Shown here piece by piece: positions 8,923 through 17,459 of a DNA stretch of 64,000 nucleotides. The position numbers were made by a program, and so were the translations under genes. The DNA is from Bacteroidetes bacterium 46-16. Its GTDB lineage: Bacteria > Bacteroidota > Bacteroidia > Chitinophagales > Chitinophagaceae. Location of the stretch: the NCBI GenBank assembly GCA_001897835.1, contig MKUN01000008.1:1-64000 (forward strand), in the 5' to 3' direction. The notes beneath the pieces are model-generated. The model did not search any database, was not told the origin of the DNA, and saw nothing but the letters and a program-made list of their open reading frames with translations. Each line of letters begins with the position of its first letter. Position 1 is the stretch's first letter.

Positions 8923-9988
8923 CCGGATATTTATATAATTTCTTCTTTAGATAAAAGGCCACATTGACCAAAGCGATCAGGGCGGGAACTTCGACCAGGG
9001 GGCCGATGACGCCTGCGAAAGCCTGCCCGGAATTGATACCGAAAACCCCAATAGCCACGGCAATAGCCAGTTCAAAATTATTACCGGCGGCTGTGAAGGA
9101 GACCGCTGCATTCTGTGCATAATCTGCTCCTGCATATCTGCCCACGAAAAATGTGACGAGGAACATAACAGCAAAATAGATGGTAAGCGGAATAGCTATC
9201 CTGATCACGTCCATCGGTATGGAAACGATCATTTGTCCTTTAAGGCTGAACATAACCATAATGGTGGCCAAAAGGGCGATAAGCGTTAGGGGGCTGATGG
9301 CAGGTATAAATCTTTTTTCATACCAGTCTTTCCCTTTGAGCTTAATGAGCGTGTAGCGGCTTAGGAAGCCTGCAATGAAAGGAATGCCCAGGTAAATAAA
9401 AACACTCTGTGCGATCTGCGCTATGCTGATATCAATATCGAAACCTTCGAGCCCAAAGTAAGGGGGTAATATTTTGATGAAAAACCATGCAAACAAGCTG
9501 TAGAACAAAACCTGGAAAATACTGTTGAATGCTACCAGCCCGGCAGCATATTCCCGGTTGCCATCAGCAAGCTCATTCCATACGATCACCATAGCAATAC
9601 AACGGGCCAGTCCGATCATGATCAGCCCAACCATATATTCCGGTTTATCTCTTAAGAAGAGAATGGCCAGCAGGAACATCAATACAGGGCCGATCACCCA
9701 GTTCATAAGAAGCGATAGAGATAGTATCTTCCTGTTTTGGAACACCCGGGCCAATTGCTCATATTTTACCCTGGCAAGAGGCGGGTACATCATCAATACC
9801 AGCCCCAGTGCTATCGGTACATTCGTTGTCCCCGACTGAAAGGAATTTATAAATGCTGAAGAAGAAGGTATAAAATAACCAATAGCCACCCCCAGGACCA
9901 TGGCCAGGAATATCCACAGGGTAAGGAACCTGTCCAGGAATCCCAGTTTTTTTCGCTCTTTTACCGGGTTGCAGTTATTTGTGCTCAT
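8885..9988 (-). CDS. acr3: Acr3-type arsenite efflux transporter
   Basis: The product (367 residues from ATG 9988) is a ten-helix membrane protein of the BART/bile-acid transporter superfamily. Family motifs are [37 protein letters not shown] with the conserved cysteine of the Acr3 arsenite site, and a C-terminal [28 protein letters not shown] segment. It exports arsenite using the proton motive force. The frame is open 37 codons further upstream, but that would run into the DUF6428 gene tail, and the N-terminus [25 protein letters not shown] is typical of the family. Confidence 0.95.
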   Translation of the reverse strand: MSTNNCNPVKERKKLGFLDRFLTLWIFLAMVLGVAIGYFIPSSSAFINSFQSGTTNVPIALGLVLMMYPPLARVKYEQLARVFQNRKILSLSLLMNWVIGPVLMFLLAILFLRDKPEYMVGLIMIGLARCIAMVIVWNELADGNREYAAGLVAFNSIFQVLFYSLFAWFFIKILPPYFGLEGFDIDISIAQIAQSVFIYLGIPFIAGFLSRYTLIKLKGKDWYEKRFIPAISPLTLIALLATIMVMFSLKGQMIVSIPMDVIRIAIPLTIYFAVMFLVTFFVGRYAGADYAQNAAVSFTAAGNNFELAIAVAIGVFGINSGQAFAGVIGPLVEVPALIALVNVAFYLKKKLYKYPDGEKNINSLHGQ

Positions 9989-10005
9989 TATCCGTATCTC
10001 TTTTT

Positions 10006-10479
10006 TTAACAACATCCGCCGCCCGGCGTACAGCATGAGCTTTGTGCGGTTGGCAGTTCGGATAGCTTTAGTTTTTGTTTTGTTTCGGGTACACCGCAAA
10101 GTTCTTTAGCAAGGCAATCGGTATGTTTGGCTGTGAGCACGAATTTTTCATCTTCGTATTGCAGCCCGTAGATACCTACCGTACCGGTTTGGTATTCTAC
10201 CTGTACTTCAAGGTCTTCGTTATTAAATAATTCCTCTGCAATAGTTATTATCTTTAGTAGTTTTTGTGGCTCCAGCCTGTGTTGGGTGTCATTGGCAACC
10301 CACAATTGGAAGCAGATATTTTTATCGGTTCTTACCGTGCCGCCGCAATCGATAAAGTGTTTGGTTACCAGCCCGGCTTCTGTGATGTGAAAATGCACCG
10401 GAACTTTTTGGCCATCGGTCTGTATGAATGTCAGCGAGGTTACCTTATTCAGCTGTTCTTTAAATTCTGATAGTTTCAT
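10006..10479 (-). CDS. DUF6428 family protein of ars operons, Cys-rich tail
   Basis: The 157-residue soluble protein matches the small uncharacterised family (DUF6428 as I recall it) that sits between arsR and acr3 in Bacteroidota arsenic operons. Its last residues, [11 protein letters not shown], hold two vicinal cysteine pairs. Such pairs bind trivalent arsenic well, so an arsenite-buffering or chaperone role is possible, but this is inference. The gene starts 1 base after the arsR stop and ends 17 bases before acr3, within one operon. Confidence 0.8.
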   Translation of the reverse strand: MKLSEFKEQLNKVTSLTFIQTDGQKVPVHFHITEAGLVTKHFIDCGGTVRTDKNICFQLWVANDTQHRLEPQKLLKIITIAEELFNNEDLEVQVEYQTGTVGIYGLQYEDEKFVLTAKHTDCLAKELCGVPETKQKLKLSELPTAQSSCCTPGGGCC

Positions 10480-10480
10480 C

Positions 10481-10813
10481 TTAACAACAATTTTTGTTTT
10501 TAGTACTTAATTTTTGGGCAACTCCCTTAAAATAGTTTTGAAGTTTTTCTATGCCGTTCTCATCGATACAATAGCAGATGGCATTGCCTTCTATACTCCC
10601 TTTTATCAGGCCGGCATTTTTTAATTCTTTCAGGTGCTGCGATACGGTTGCCTGTGCCAGGGGCAGTTCATTTACTATATCGCCGCATATGCAGGTATCT
10701 GTGTTCATCAGGTACTCCACTATAGCTACCCTTGCCGGGTGGGCGAGGGCCTTGAGCAGGGTAGCAATGGCATTTTGCTCTTCGGTAAAATGTTCTGTTT
10801 TAGTTAAGCCCAT
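10481..10813 (-). CDS. arsR: ArsR family transcriptional repressor
   Basis: This 110-residue winged-helix protein shows the ArsR/SmtB pattern: ALAHPARVAIVEYL, then CICGDIVNELPLAQATVSQHLKELKNAGLIKG as the recognition helix region. The CIC pair at the start of the DNA-binding helix corresponds to the As(III)-sensing site of ArsR, and the protein ends in a further vicinal pair (KNKNCC). It is the first gene of the ars operon and should repress it until arsenite binds. It starts 13 bases from an imperfect palindrome that may be its operator. Confidence 0.93.
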   Translation of the reverse strand: MGLTKTEHFTEEQNAIATLLKALAHPARVAIVEYLMNTDTCICGDIVNELPLAQATVSQHLKELKNAGLIKGSIEGNAICYCIDENGIEKLQNYFKGVAQKLSTKNKNCC

Positions 10814-10825
10814 TTCAATAGGTTT

Positions 10826-10841
10826 ATTGCAATATTACGAT
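10826..10841 (-). promoter_or_regulatory. candidate ArsR operator
   Basis: ATTGCAATATTACGAT is an imperfect 16-bp palindrome (12 of 16 positions symmetric, centred on AATATT) just upstream of the arsR start codon, the place expected for autoregulation. The assignment is by position and symmetry only. Confidence 0.45.
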
Positions 10842-10907
10842 ATAAAATTGAGTCGCAGGCAAATATTTTTTCCAAAATTCTCAACAAAATGTGCAATAAT
10901 TTGACAA

Positions 10908-12341
10908 ATGTTGTACTTTAGTGCTGAAATGGCCTCGCTCATAGAAAATATCACCGGTAAACGTATTCCTAAGGAGGAAGTCACGAAACCCTCGGCTTTC
11001 AAGGCCTACAGGCGTAATAATGCGAATGTGGGTACTGAGACAGAGGCCTTGCTGCTGTACCTGGACATGAATAGCTTTTTTGCCACTTGCGAGCAGCAGG
11101 CGAATGAGGAGTTGAGGGGTAAACCGGTTGGGGTCATCACCCACGACAGTCCCTATTCCTGTGTTATAGCACCATCCATTGAAGCCAAGAAATTTGGCGT
11201 AAAGACGGGTATGCGACTGAATGAGTGCAGGGTGCTTTGCCCGGGTATTATACCGGTGCTCACCCATCCGCCTTATTATCGCAGGGTGCATGTTAAGGTA
11301 ATGGAGATCCTGCGCAGATATTGTGATGATGTGCTTGCTAAAAGTATAGATGAGGCTGTTGCCAATTTTACCTCGTACCGAATGGTATATAAGGATATTA
11401 CGGCTATTGCACAGCAGATAAAGGAAGATATAAGGAAGGAATATGATTACCTGCGCTGTTCCATAGGCATAGCGCCGAATACCTTCCTGGCAAAGCTGGG
11501 TACAGAACTGCAAAAGCCCGATGGACTGATACAGATAAGCCCGGATAACATAGACCATTACCTGGCCAAGTTGCAGCTACAGGACCTGCCCGGTATAGCC
11601 AGCCGTAATGCAAGGCGACTGGAAATGATAGGCATCAAGACCCCCCTGCAAATGCGTCATGCATCGGAAGCCCTGTTGCGGAAAGCCTTTGGCGGCGTAG
11701 TGGGTAATTACTGGCATCGGAGACTCAATTTTGCGGAGGTGGACCAGTATAGTAATGGGCTGAACAGGACCATGAGCGCCATGCGTACCGTATCGCGAGA
11801 ACAACGGGAATCGAAACAAGCTTTGGAATCGCTATTGGTATCGCTCTGTACCCGGCTGGAGCAGCGTATGGTAAAGATGGATGTGTTTTGTAAAGAGGCA
11901 TCCTTTTTCATCCGTTACCGTAATAATACCGGCTGGGATACGAAAATACGATTTACACAGCCAGTGCAGGATGCCGTGGAGTTGCGTTATTACATCCTTG
12001 ACCGCATCAGGGAGTTTGAGGGTTCCGGCAATAAAAGCATGTTCAATAACAATACATTGAGCATGGGCGTGGGTGTTCAGGGTTTTGTATTGGGCGGTAA
12101 CCTGCAATACAGCTTGTTCGATAACCGTATCATGCAGGATAAGGTGCGCAAGGTGATGTACCATATCAAAGACAAATATGGCAAGAATACGGTACGTAAG
12201 GGTGCAGAACTGTTTAACCCGCATGTAATGAGAGATGCCATTGGTTTTGGATCGGTGAAGGATATGGTCATGCTGAGAGATGATGACACGGGTGATGAAT
12301 ATGTAAGGAACCAGTACCTGCTTGAGGATGATGATTATTGA
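10908..12341 (+). CDS. Y-family DNA polymerase (translesion type)
   Basis: The 477-residue protein is a DinB/UmuC-like polymerase. The palm motif YLDMNSFFATCEQ supplies the first metal-binding aspartate and KSIDEA the Asp-Glu pair; GIAPNTFLAKLGTELQKPDGL and LQDLPGIASRNARRLEMIG (helix-hairpin-helix thumb) follow, then a little-finger domain. It is longer than DNA polymerase IV (about 350) because of extra residues at both ends, and it lacks a recognisable C-terminal clamp-binding peptide that I can point to. A second in-frame ATG at 10929 is also plausible. It overlaps the next ORF frame by 4 bases, so a repair operon is likely. Confidence 0.9.
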   Translation: MLYFSAEMASLIENITGKRIPKEEVTKPSAFKAYRRNNANVGTETEALLLYLDMNSFFATCEQQANEELRGKPVGVITHDSPYSCVIAPSIEAKKFGVKTGMRLNECRVLCPGIIPVLTHPPYYRRVHVKVMEILRRYCDDVLAKSIDEAVANFTSYRMVYKDITAIAQQIKEDIRKEYDYLRCSIGIAPNTFLAKLGTELQKPDGLIQISPDNIDHYLAKLQLQDLPGIASRNARRLEMIGIKTPLQMRHASEALLRKAFGGVVGNYWHRRLNFAEVDQYSNGLNRTMSAMRTVSREQRESKQALESLLVSLCTRLEQRMVKMDVFCKEASFFIRYRNNTGWDTKIRFTQPVQDAVELRYYILDRIREFEGSGNKSMFNNNTLSMGVGVQGFVLGGNLQYSLFDNRIMQDKVRKVMYHIKDKYGKNTVRKGAELFNPHVMRDAIGFGSVKDMVMLRDDDTGDEYVRNQYLLEDDDY

Positions 12342-12391
12342 GTTGCATAAACCGACCGTTTGATAATAAAACAAATAATAAAAGAGAGACC

Positions 12392-13465
12392 ATGATAAAC
12401 CAGAAGGCCAACGATCGCTTTGAAAAGGGCAGGGGAGCCCAGTTCAATCCCAAAAATAAGTTCCTGAAGGGTGAATATATACAGGAGCATGCAGAGGCGA
12501 TAGATGACTGGGAACAGGAACTACGCAAAACGGAATACATTTTTGACGATAGCCGCACATTGGTAAATGAAGTAAAAAGTCCCGACGTGGGTATGATGTA
12601 CTCGGCCAACCCCTACCAGGGCTGCGAGCATGGCTGTATCTACTGCTATGCCCGCAATTCGCACGAGTACTGGGGCTATAGTGCCGGGGTGGATTTTGAG
12701 AGCCGTATCGTAGTGAAGAAAAATGCCCCCCAGCTCCTGAAGAAATTCTTTGAAAATAAAAACTGGCAACCAGCCCCAATATCCTTATCCGGAAACACTG
12801 ACTGTTACCAGCCCATTGAGCGCAAAATGCGCATCACACGCAAATTGCTGGAAATATGCCTCGACTACCGCAACCCTGTTGGCATACTCAGCAAGAACGC
12901 CCTTGTGCTTCGCGACCTGGACATTATACAGGAACTCGCGAAGCACAACCTGGTGCGCGTGTTCAGCTCTATTACATCGCTCGATGAGAACCTGCGTAAG
13001 CTGATGGAACCGCGAACGGCATCGTACCGTTCGCGGCTCAAGGTGGTGGAGACCTTATCAAAGAACGGGGTACCTACCGGTATCATGAATGCGCCGATAA
13101 TTCCCGGCCTTAACGACAGCCATATGCATGATGTACTGAAAGCCGCATCGGAAGCCGGGGCCAAATGGGCGGGCTATACAGTAGTACGCTTGAATGGTGC
13201 TATAGGCGGTATCTTCCACGACTGGCTACATAAAGCCTTCCCCGACAGGGCAGAGAAAGTATGGAACCTGATATGCGAGTGTCATGAAGGCCATGTGAAT
13301 GACAGCCGCTGGGGCAACCGTATATCAGGCGATGGCAAGTTTGCAGAACTGATCAAAACGCAGTTCCAGGTATACTGTAACAAATTTGGTCTCAACCAAA
13401 CAAGGTTAGAAATGAACACCAAAGACTTCAGGAGGATAAAAAAAGGCCAATTACCACTATTTTAA
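12392..13465 (+). CDS. PA0069 family radical SAM protein
   Basis: The 357-residue product carries the radical SAM cluster motif in NPYQGCEHGCIYCYAR (CxxxCxxC) and the flanking sequences of the PA0069 family, a relative of spore photoproduct lyase whose reaction is not established. Other conserved parts are ISLSGNTDCYQPIERK, GILSKNALVLRDLDI and APIIPGLND. ATG 12392 is chosen because it follows the purine-rich AAAGAGAGACC; the frame is open 18 codons further upstream into the polymerase end. It lies 50 bases after the polymerase stop. A DNA-repair link is suggested by that neighbour only. Confidence 0.88.
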   Translation: MINQKANDRFEKGRGAQFNPKNKFLKGEYIQEHAEAIDDWEQELRKTEYIFDDSRTLVNEVKSPDVGMMYSANPYQGCEHGCIYCYARNSHEYWGYSAGVDFESRIVVKKNAPQLLKKFFENKNWQPAPISLSGNTDCYQPIERKMRITRKLLEICLDYRNPVGILSKNALVLRDLDIIQELAKHNLVRVFSSITSLDENLRKLMEPRTASYRSRLKVVETLSKNGVPTGIMNAPIIPGLNDSHMHDVLKAASEAGAKWAGYTVVRLNGAIGGIFHDWLHKAFPDRAEKVWNLICECHEGHVNDSRWGNRISGDGKFAELIKTQFQVYCNKFGLNQTRLEMNTKDFRRIKKGQLPLF

Positions 13466-13475
13466 AAGCGACATT

Positions 13476-13646
13476 ATGGAAAACAATAAAACTAATGAAC
13501 AACAGTCGCTGCCAGACCTCATTGCGGAAGAATTAAAGCGGATAAAGGTCATTTACCGGCCATCGGCAAACAGATCAGAACTGGCGGTAAAACTTAAGGA
13601 ATCGCTAGCATTACTTAGCAGCACAGCTCAATACACAGGAGTATAG
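13476..13646 (+). CDS. small hypothetical protein (56 aa)
   Basis: An ATG 10 bases after the radical SAM stop opens a 56-codon frame: a polar N-terminus (MENNKTNEQQSLPDL) followed by a basic amphipathic segment (IAEELKRIKVIYRPS, then ELAVKLKESLALL). It has no membrane segment or known domain that I recognise. Spacing and strand put it in the polymerase-radical SAM operon. Its reality rests on position and on the sensible composition, so confidence is moderate. Confidence 0.55.
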   Translation: MENNKTNEQQSLPDLIAEELKRIKVIYRPSANRSELAVKLKESLALLSSTAQYTGV

Positions 13647-13656
13647 CAAGTGTATA

Positions 13657-14211
13657 TTATTTGTTGGTAAATTCGGCTAGTTCATCTAACTCCCGGGCGA
13701 TGGCATCGTTCCATTCATTTTGCTTTTTTGTATCAAGGCTGTGAATGGTTTCCTTATCGTATTTCAGTTGTTGCTCATCCAGCTCATGAAAATAGCGCTG
13801 GTATATGCGGTCTATTTTGTCTATGTCATCCCCTGTCCAGGTACGTTTGGCTAGTTTTTGCCTGAACTTGCGGGCATATAATTCACAGAGGTCGAAGTGC
13901 CGTTGTTCATGTTGTAAGAGGCGTACACTTTTCCGGTCGGTACGCACCCATGACCTGTTGCTGTAAAACCGGGCCAGAACAGTAATGTTGATGATCTCGT
14001 AATGGTATGCTTTATTGCTTGAATAGCCAAAGCCACAATTGGATAAGGCAGCCTCGCGCGTGGTATGCGGAGCGTTAGCTTTGAAATCATTCCAGTTGAG
14101 CTTGCGGGCTGCGGTCCATTCTATCACATTGCTTGTGTCATCTTCAGTCCTTACCTGCGCCTGTATAAGAACTGGAAATAGCAAGATCAAAGATACTAAG
14201 CACGTTCTCAT
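13657..14211 (-). CDS. DUF922 family putative zinc-dependent protease, exported
   Basis: The 184-residue protein begins with a signal peptide (MRTCLVSLILLFPVLIQAQ). Its centre has HEQRHFD with an HExxH zinc signature (H101, E102, H105), the mark of DUF922, a family annotated as putative Zn-dependent proteases. A conserved WNDFKANAP motif lies near the N-terminus. The gene overlaps the trxB stop by 4 bases (ATGA-type coupling). Substrate and activity are unknown. Confidence 0.8.
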   Translation of the reverse strand: MRTCLVSLILLFPVLIQAQVRTEDDTSNVIEWTAARKLNWNDFKANAPHTTREAALSNCGFGYSSNKAYHYEIINITVLARFYSNRSWVRTDRKSVRLLQHEQRHFDLCELYARKFRQKLAKRTWTGDDIDKIDRIYQRYFHELDEQQLKYDKETIHSLDTKKQNEWNDAIARELDELAEFTNK

Positions 14212-15152
14212 TGCTGATGTTCCAGAGCGCCTAAGTAACGTTCGGCATCGAGGGCGGCCATGCAGCCACTGCCTGCCGCCGTTACGGCCTGCCGGTATAT
14301 CTTGTCCTGTACATCACCGCAGGCAAATACGCCTTCTATATTTGTTTTAGATGTGCCCGGTTTAGTAAGCAGGTATCCCTGCTCATCCATTTCCAGCCAT
14401 CCTTTAAAAAGCTGTGAATTCGGCTCATGACCTATGGCAACAAAGAATGCTTTTACGGGTATGACCGATGTTTCGTCAGTCTGGTTGTTATGCACTTTTA
14501 TAGAGTCCACTTTGTGTTCGCCCATCACTTCTACAGTTTCCGTGTTCCAATACACTTTGATGTTGGGTGTTTTCAGTACGCGGTCCTGCATTACTTTACT
14601 CGCCCTCATTTCGCCTTTGCGCACCAGCATGTGCACTGTGCTGCAAAGCTTCGACAGGTATAATGCTTCTTCGCAAGCCGTGTCGCCTGCACCTACTATG
14701 GCTACTTCCTGCCCTTTGAAGAAGAAGCCATCACAAACCGCACAGGCCGATACGCCGTGCCCGTTAAGGCGTTGTTCTGATTCCAGGCCCAGCCATTTAG
14801 CCGATGCGCCGGTTGCTATGATCAGTGCATCGGCCTCTATCCATTTTTCTTCGTCTATCTCTACTTTATAAGGACGGCTGCTAAGGTCTACTTTTGTTGC
14901 AAGCCCCCAGCGTATATCAGCGCCCATACGCTGTGCCTGCTGTTCAAAATCGATCATCATCTGGGGGCCCATGATGCCATTCGGATAACCGGGATAATTC
15001 TCCACTTCTGTAGTTATTGTCAATTGCCCGCCGGGCTGGAGACCCTGGTATAGAACGGGGTTTAAGTTGGCACGAGATGCATATATCGCTGCAGTATAGC
15101 CTGCAGGTCCTGAACCTATAATAAGACAATGTACTTTTTCTGTATCAGCCAT
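14208..15152 (-). CDS. trxB: thioredoxin reductase TrxB
   Basis: TrxB moves electrons from NADPH through FAD to a redox-active disulfide and on to thioredoxin. The 314-residue protein has the FAD-binding GSGPAGYTAAIYA at residues 14-26, the redox pair CAVC at residues 137-140, the NADPH-binding GAGDTACEEALYL, and the C-terminal FAD motif GVFACGDVQDKIYRQAVTAAGSGCMAA. It is the electron source for thioredoxin-dependent enzymes such as the ArsC in this window. It leads into the DUF922 gene. Confidence 0.97.
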   Translation of the reverse strand: MADTEKVHCLIIGSGPAGYTAAIYASRANLNPVLYQGLQPGGQLTITTEVENYPGYPNGIMGPQMMIDFEQQAQRMGADIRWGLATKVDLSSRPYKVEIDEEKWIEADALIIATGASAKWLGLESEQRLNGHGVSACAVCDGFFFKGQEVAIVGAGDTACEEALYLSKLCSTVHMLVRKGEMRASKVMQDRVLKTPNIKVYWNTETVEVMGEHKVDSIKVHNNQTDETSVIPVKAFFVAIGHEPNSQLFKGWLEMDEQGYLLTKPGTSKTNIEGVFACGDVQDKIYRQAVTAAGSGCMAALDAERYLGALEHQQ

Positions 15153-15247
15153 AATTAACTGTAAAAATGCAAAAAAGATTTTTTTTGTTTAGCTATTATT
15201 TTCTACTGCTGTATTGAAAACAAATATAATGAGGCTGGCGGGTAAGG

Positions 15248-16171
15248 TCATTGAACAATAATTGTATTGTAAACAGCGCCGTATGCGGCCCAGATGCCTA
15301 AGGCCCCGTTGCTGATATTGGTCTTTAAGTTGATAGGTGTTGAAAATGGGTTGCCGGATACATTCGAAGCATAAACATAGCTTTTCCAGAAGTCGTATAC
15401 TTTTTTATCGATGGCGCACCATTTGAGCGTAACCGTGTCGCCCTTGAATACATAGCCTAAAGAGTCGTTAGCTTCTTGACGATCTTGCCCGGGTGCCAAG
15501 CCTAATGTCAATGGATAGCTTGTTTGTAAAGAGCCATTGGTAAATTCATCGGTATAAAGGTCCTGGCTCATATAGTAAGGCTGATCGTTTGTTTTAGTAT
15601 AATACAGGCCGTAATTGCCGAGCGTATCAGGATCGGCATAGTTTACATATATGGTCTTTGCTCCATCTGCAACATTTTGCCCGAATGCAAAGGGATCTCC
15701 TGCCCATATGGTATCCATAGCTTTTGGGTTGGGCAATTTGCTGCTGGCCTCATAGGTCTTGCCTTCGTATACTATCTTCAGGCTATAGGTTTTGCCTATC
15801 TCGCCTTTCATTTTTACTGCTGCAAATGCAGTATCAATAGTATAGAAATAAAACTTGTTTGCGGTGCCGGTATCTACTGTGTATTCTTTAAGTGTAACTG
15901 TATTGGTGCCGTCAGAGACAGTAATTATGGCATCATGCAGAAAGCTGTTCTCAAGTGTATTCAGATCGATAGAAGAGAAAAAGCCTATAGATTTGGTGAG
16001 TACAACATATGGTGGGACGTCATTCTCTATTGCTCCGTCTACTACCACCTGGGTAGCACCTTCTTTAAGATTTATTTTCACTTCTTTCTCGCATGACGAG
16101 AAAAGTATGAACATAATAAAGGCAATGCCTACAGGTAATATTGCATTGCGTTTGAAGGATAGATGTGACAT
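15248..16171 (-). CDS. DUF4249 domain lipoprotein
   Basis: The 307-residue protein has a lipoprotein signal with lipobox FSSC near residue 27, so it is probably anchored in the outer membrane or periplasm. The body (INLKEGATQVVVDGAIENDVPPYVVLTKS ... FKGDTVTLKWCAIDKKVYDFWKSY) is typical of DUF4249, usually found next to TonB-dependent receptors in Bacteroidota. No such receptor is nearby here. It follows the L,D-transpeptidase gene by 21 bases on the same strand. Function unknown. Confidence 0.8.
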   Translation of the reverse strand: MSHLSFKRNAILPVGIAFIMFILFSSCEKEVKINLKEGATQVVVDGAIENDVPPYVVLTKSIGFFSSIDLNTLENSFLHDAIITVSDGTNTVTLKEYTVDTGTANKFYFYTIDTAFAAVKMKGEIGKTYSLKIVYEGKTYEASSKLPNPKAMDTIWAGDPFAFGQNVADGAKTIYVNYADPDTLGNYGLYYTKTNDQPYYMSQDLYTDEFTNGSLQTSYPLTLGLAPGQDRQEANDSLGYVFKGDTVTLKWCAIDKKVYDFWKSYVYASNVSGNPFSTPINLKTNISNGALGIWAAYGAVYNTIIVQ

Positions 16172-16192
16172 TGTTTTTCAGTAGCGGGATTA

Positions 16193-16966
16193 TTACTCAT
16201 TTGCGTATTTACCCTCAGGGGTGTACATTACCGGCAATATTTTGTGGTATTGCTCAAAATAGTCGTAGCCCTGCTTCAGGTTCACCCAAAATTTTTGCTT
16301 GGTAGTATCGCTGGCATATTCCCTGCCCAGGAAGTTAAGCCCCACTTTAGTGAAGCGAACAGGGTATATGTGAACAGGAATGTATGTTTCCCCATTGAGT
16401 TTGGCATTCAGGCAGAGCACGTATAGTTCCTGTATAATATCATCGGTCATGGGCATACAGCCTATAGTGAGGCAGCCACCATGTATGTAAATGTCGCCAC
16501 CCGGTTTTTTCTTATCGCCCAGCACAAGGTCTGAATAGTTTGGGTAATTCAACAGCATAGACAAGTAAAAGTCGCTACGTGGATTGAAATCCTCTATGAA
16601 ATAATAACCTTCCGGTACCTGGTGGTCACCTTCATAACGTTTAGGGCCCAGGATGCCCGATAGTGCACAGATACGGTATGTTTTAATAAGTTTGTATTCT
16701 TCGGTGGCATCATTACGTGCCCATAGCTCCATCTCGTTCTGCGATTTGAAGGTGCGCAGGTATATGTCATGTGAAGGATAAGAAACGCCCTGCCGCTCGA
16801 ACATGCCCCTTAGGGTATCGTTATATTTGGTCCAGGCCTGTGATACCCGGGTAAAAGATAACTGGAAATTGCGGAAAGCCTGTACATCATCCTGCGCGAA
16901 AGCCGGCGCCGATATCACAAATAATATTGCCAAAAACAAACTGCTGAACAGTTTTCTTCTCATCAT
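16193..16966 (-). CDS. L,D-transpeptidase family protein (YafK-like)
   Basis: The product has a signal peptide (MMRRKLFSSLFLAILFVISAPAFA) and a YkuD-type catalytic domain. The signature IYIHGGCLTIGCMPM provides the conserved histidine and the active-site cysteine in the order HGG...IGC. The family forms or removes 3-3 peptide links, or attaches proteins, at periplasmic peptidoglycan; which is done here is unknown. The frame is open 11 codons further upstream, but the start at 16966 gives the correct signal peptide. It probably shares a transcript with the DUF4249 gene. Confidence 0.85.
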   Translation of the reverse strand: MMRRKLFSSLFLAILFVISAPAFAQDDVQAFRNFQLSFTRVSQAWTKYNDTLRGMFERQGVSYPSHDIYLRTFKSQNEMELWARNDATEEYKLIKTYRICALSGILGPKRYEGDHQVPEGYYFIEDFNPRSDFYLSMLLNYPNYSDLVLGDKKKPGGDIYIHGGCLTIGCMPMTDDIIQELYVLCLNAKLNGETYIPVHIYPVRFTKVGLNFLGREYASDTTKQKFWVNLKQGYDYFEQYHKILPVMYTPEGKYANE

Positions 16967-17070
16967 AACCCGGAGTGAAATAAGCGTTAGTAAATGCAAT
17001 AATTGACCGCTTCATTGCATGTCATGCAAATATACAGGTAATAGATGAAAAATATTTCTTAAAAAACGAA

Positions 17071-17093
17071 AAAAAGGCCCTGGAAAGGGCCCT
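17071..17093 (-). terminator. rho-independent terminator
   Basis: A hairpin GGGCC/GGCCC with a 6-base loop TTTCCA, read on the minus strand, is followed by a run of Ts (17061-17075). It lies 100 bases beyond the 20-codon ORF at 17200-17262 and before the L,D-transpeptidase, so it would end a short transcript. Confidence 0.75.
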
Positions 17094-17199
17094 TCACATA
17101 TAGAGGATAAGAGAGAGCGTGTTATTGTGTTTTCATGTGTGTCGGTATGATACAGGCTATATTGCCGGGCTTATTTTTTAGCTGTGTGCTGCATTTATA

Positions 17200-17262
17200 T
17201 TATGCGTATACTGCAGTTACTACAAGCATCAGGATGGTGGCGAATAAGGCTATCTTTTTCAT
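17200..17262 (-). CDS. 20-codon ORF consisting of a signal-peptide-like segment
   Basis: ATG AAA AAG opens a 20-residue frame whose product is MKKIALFATIL followed by MLVVTAVYA and a stop: a basic start, a hydrophobic core and an AxA-like end, with nothing after it. It is preceded by the purine-rich ACAATAAAAGAT and followed 107 bases later by its own terminator. It may be a small membrane peptide, a leader ORF or a decayed gene. It sits alone in the 460-base gap between the L,D-transpeptidase and M56 genes, where nothing else coding is seen. Confidence 0.4.
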   Translation of the reverse strand: MKKIALFATILMLVVTAVYA

Positions 17263-17409
17263 ATCTTTTATTGTTTCTGTTATTGTTTTGCTTTGATGAC
17301 ACAAAGATGCGGTGGGGATGATTCATAGCGAAATATTTGGCATAGGTTAACAGCGTGTTTGTAACTGTGTAACAAGCGGTTAACAAGCCCCGGGCAGCTA
17401 TAAATCACG

Positions 17410-17436
17410 AAAAACCCCCGCTGGAAAGCGGGGGTC
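17410..17436 (-). terminator. rho-independent terminator of the M56 protease gene
   Basis: An 8-bp stem ACCCCCGC (17414-17421) / GCGGGGGT (17428-17435) with loop TGGAAA is followed by Ts in the minus direction. It begins about 24 bases after the M56 gene stop. Confidence 0.85.
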
Positions 17437-17459
17437 ATGGTTAAAAATTGATATGTGGC

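Noticed and set aside
10908-10931. Strong promoter (TTTG and TACTTTAG) before the polymerase
   Set aside because: The spacing between the elements is about 11 bases instead of about 19-20, so it is not convincing.
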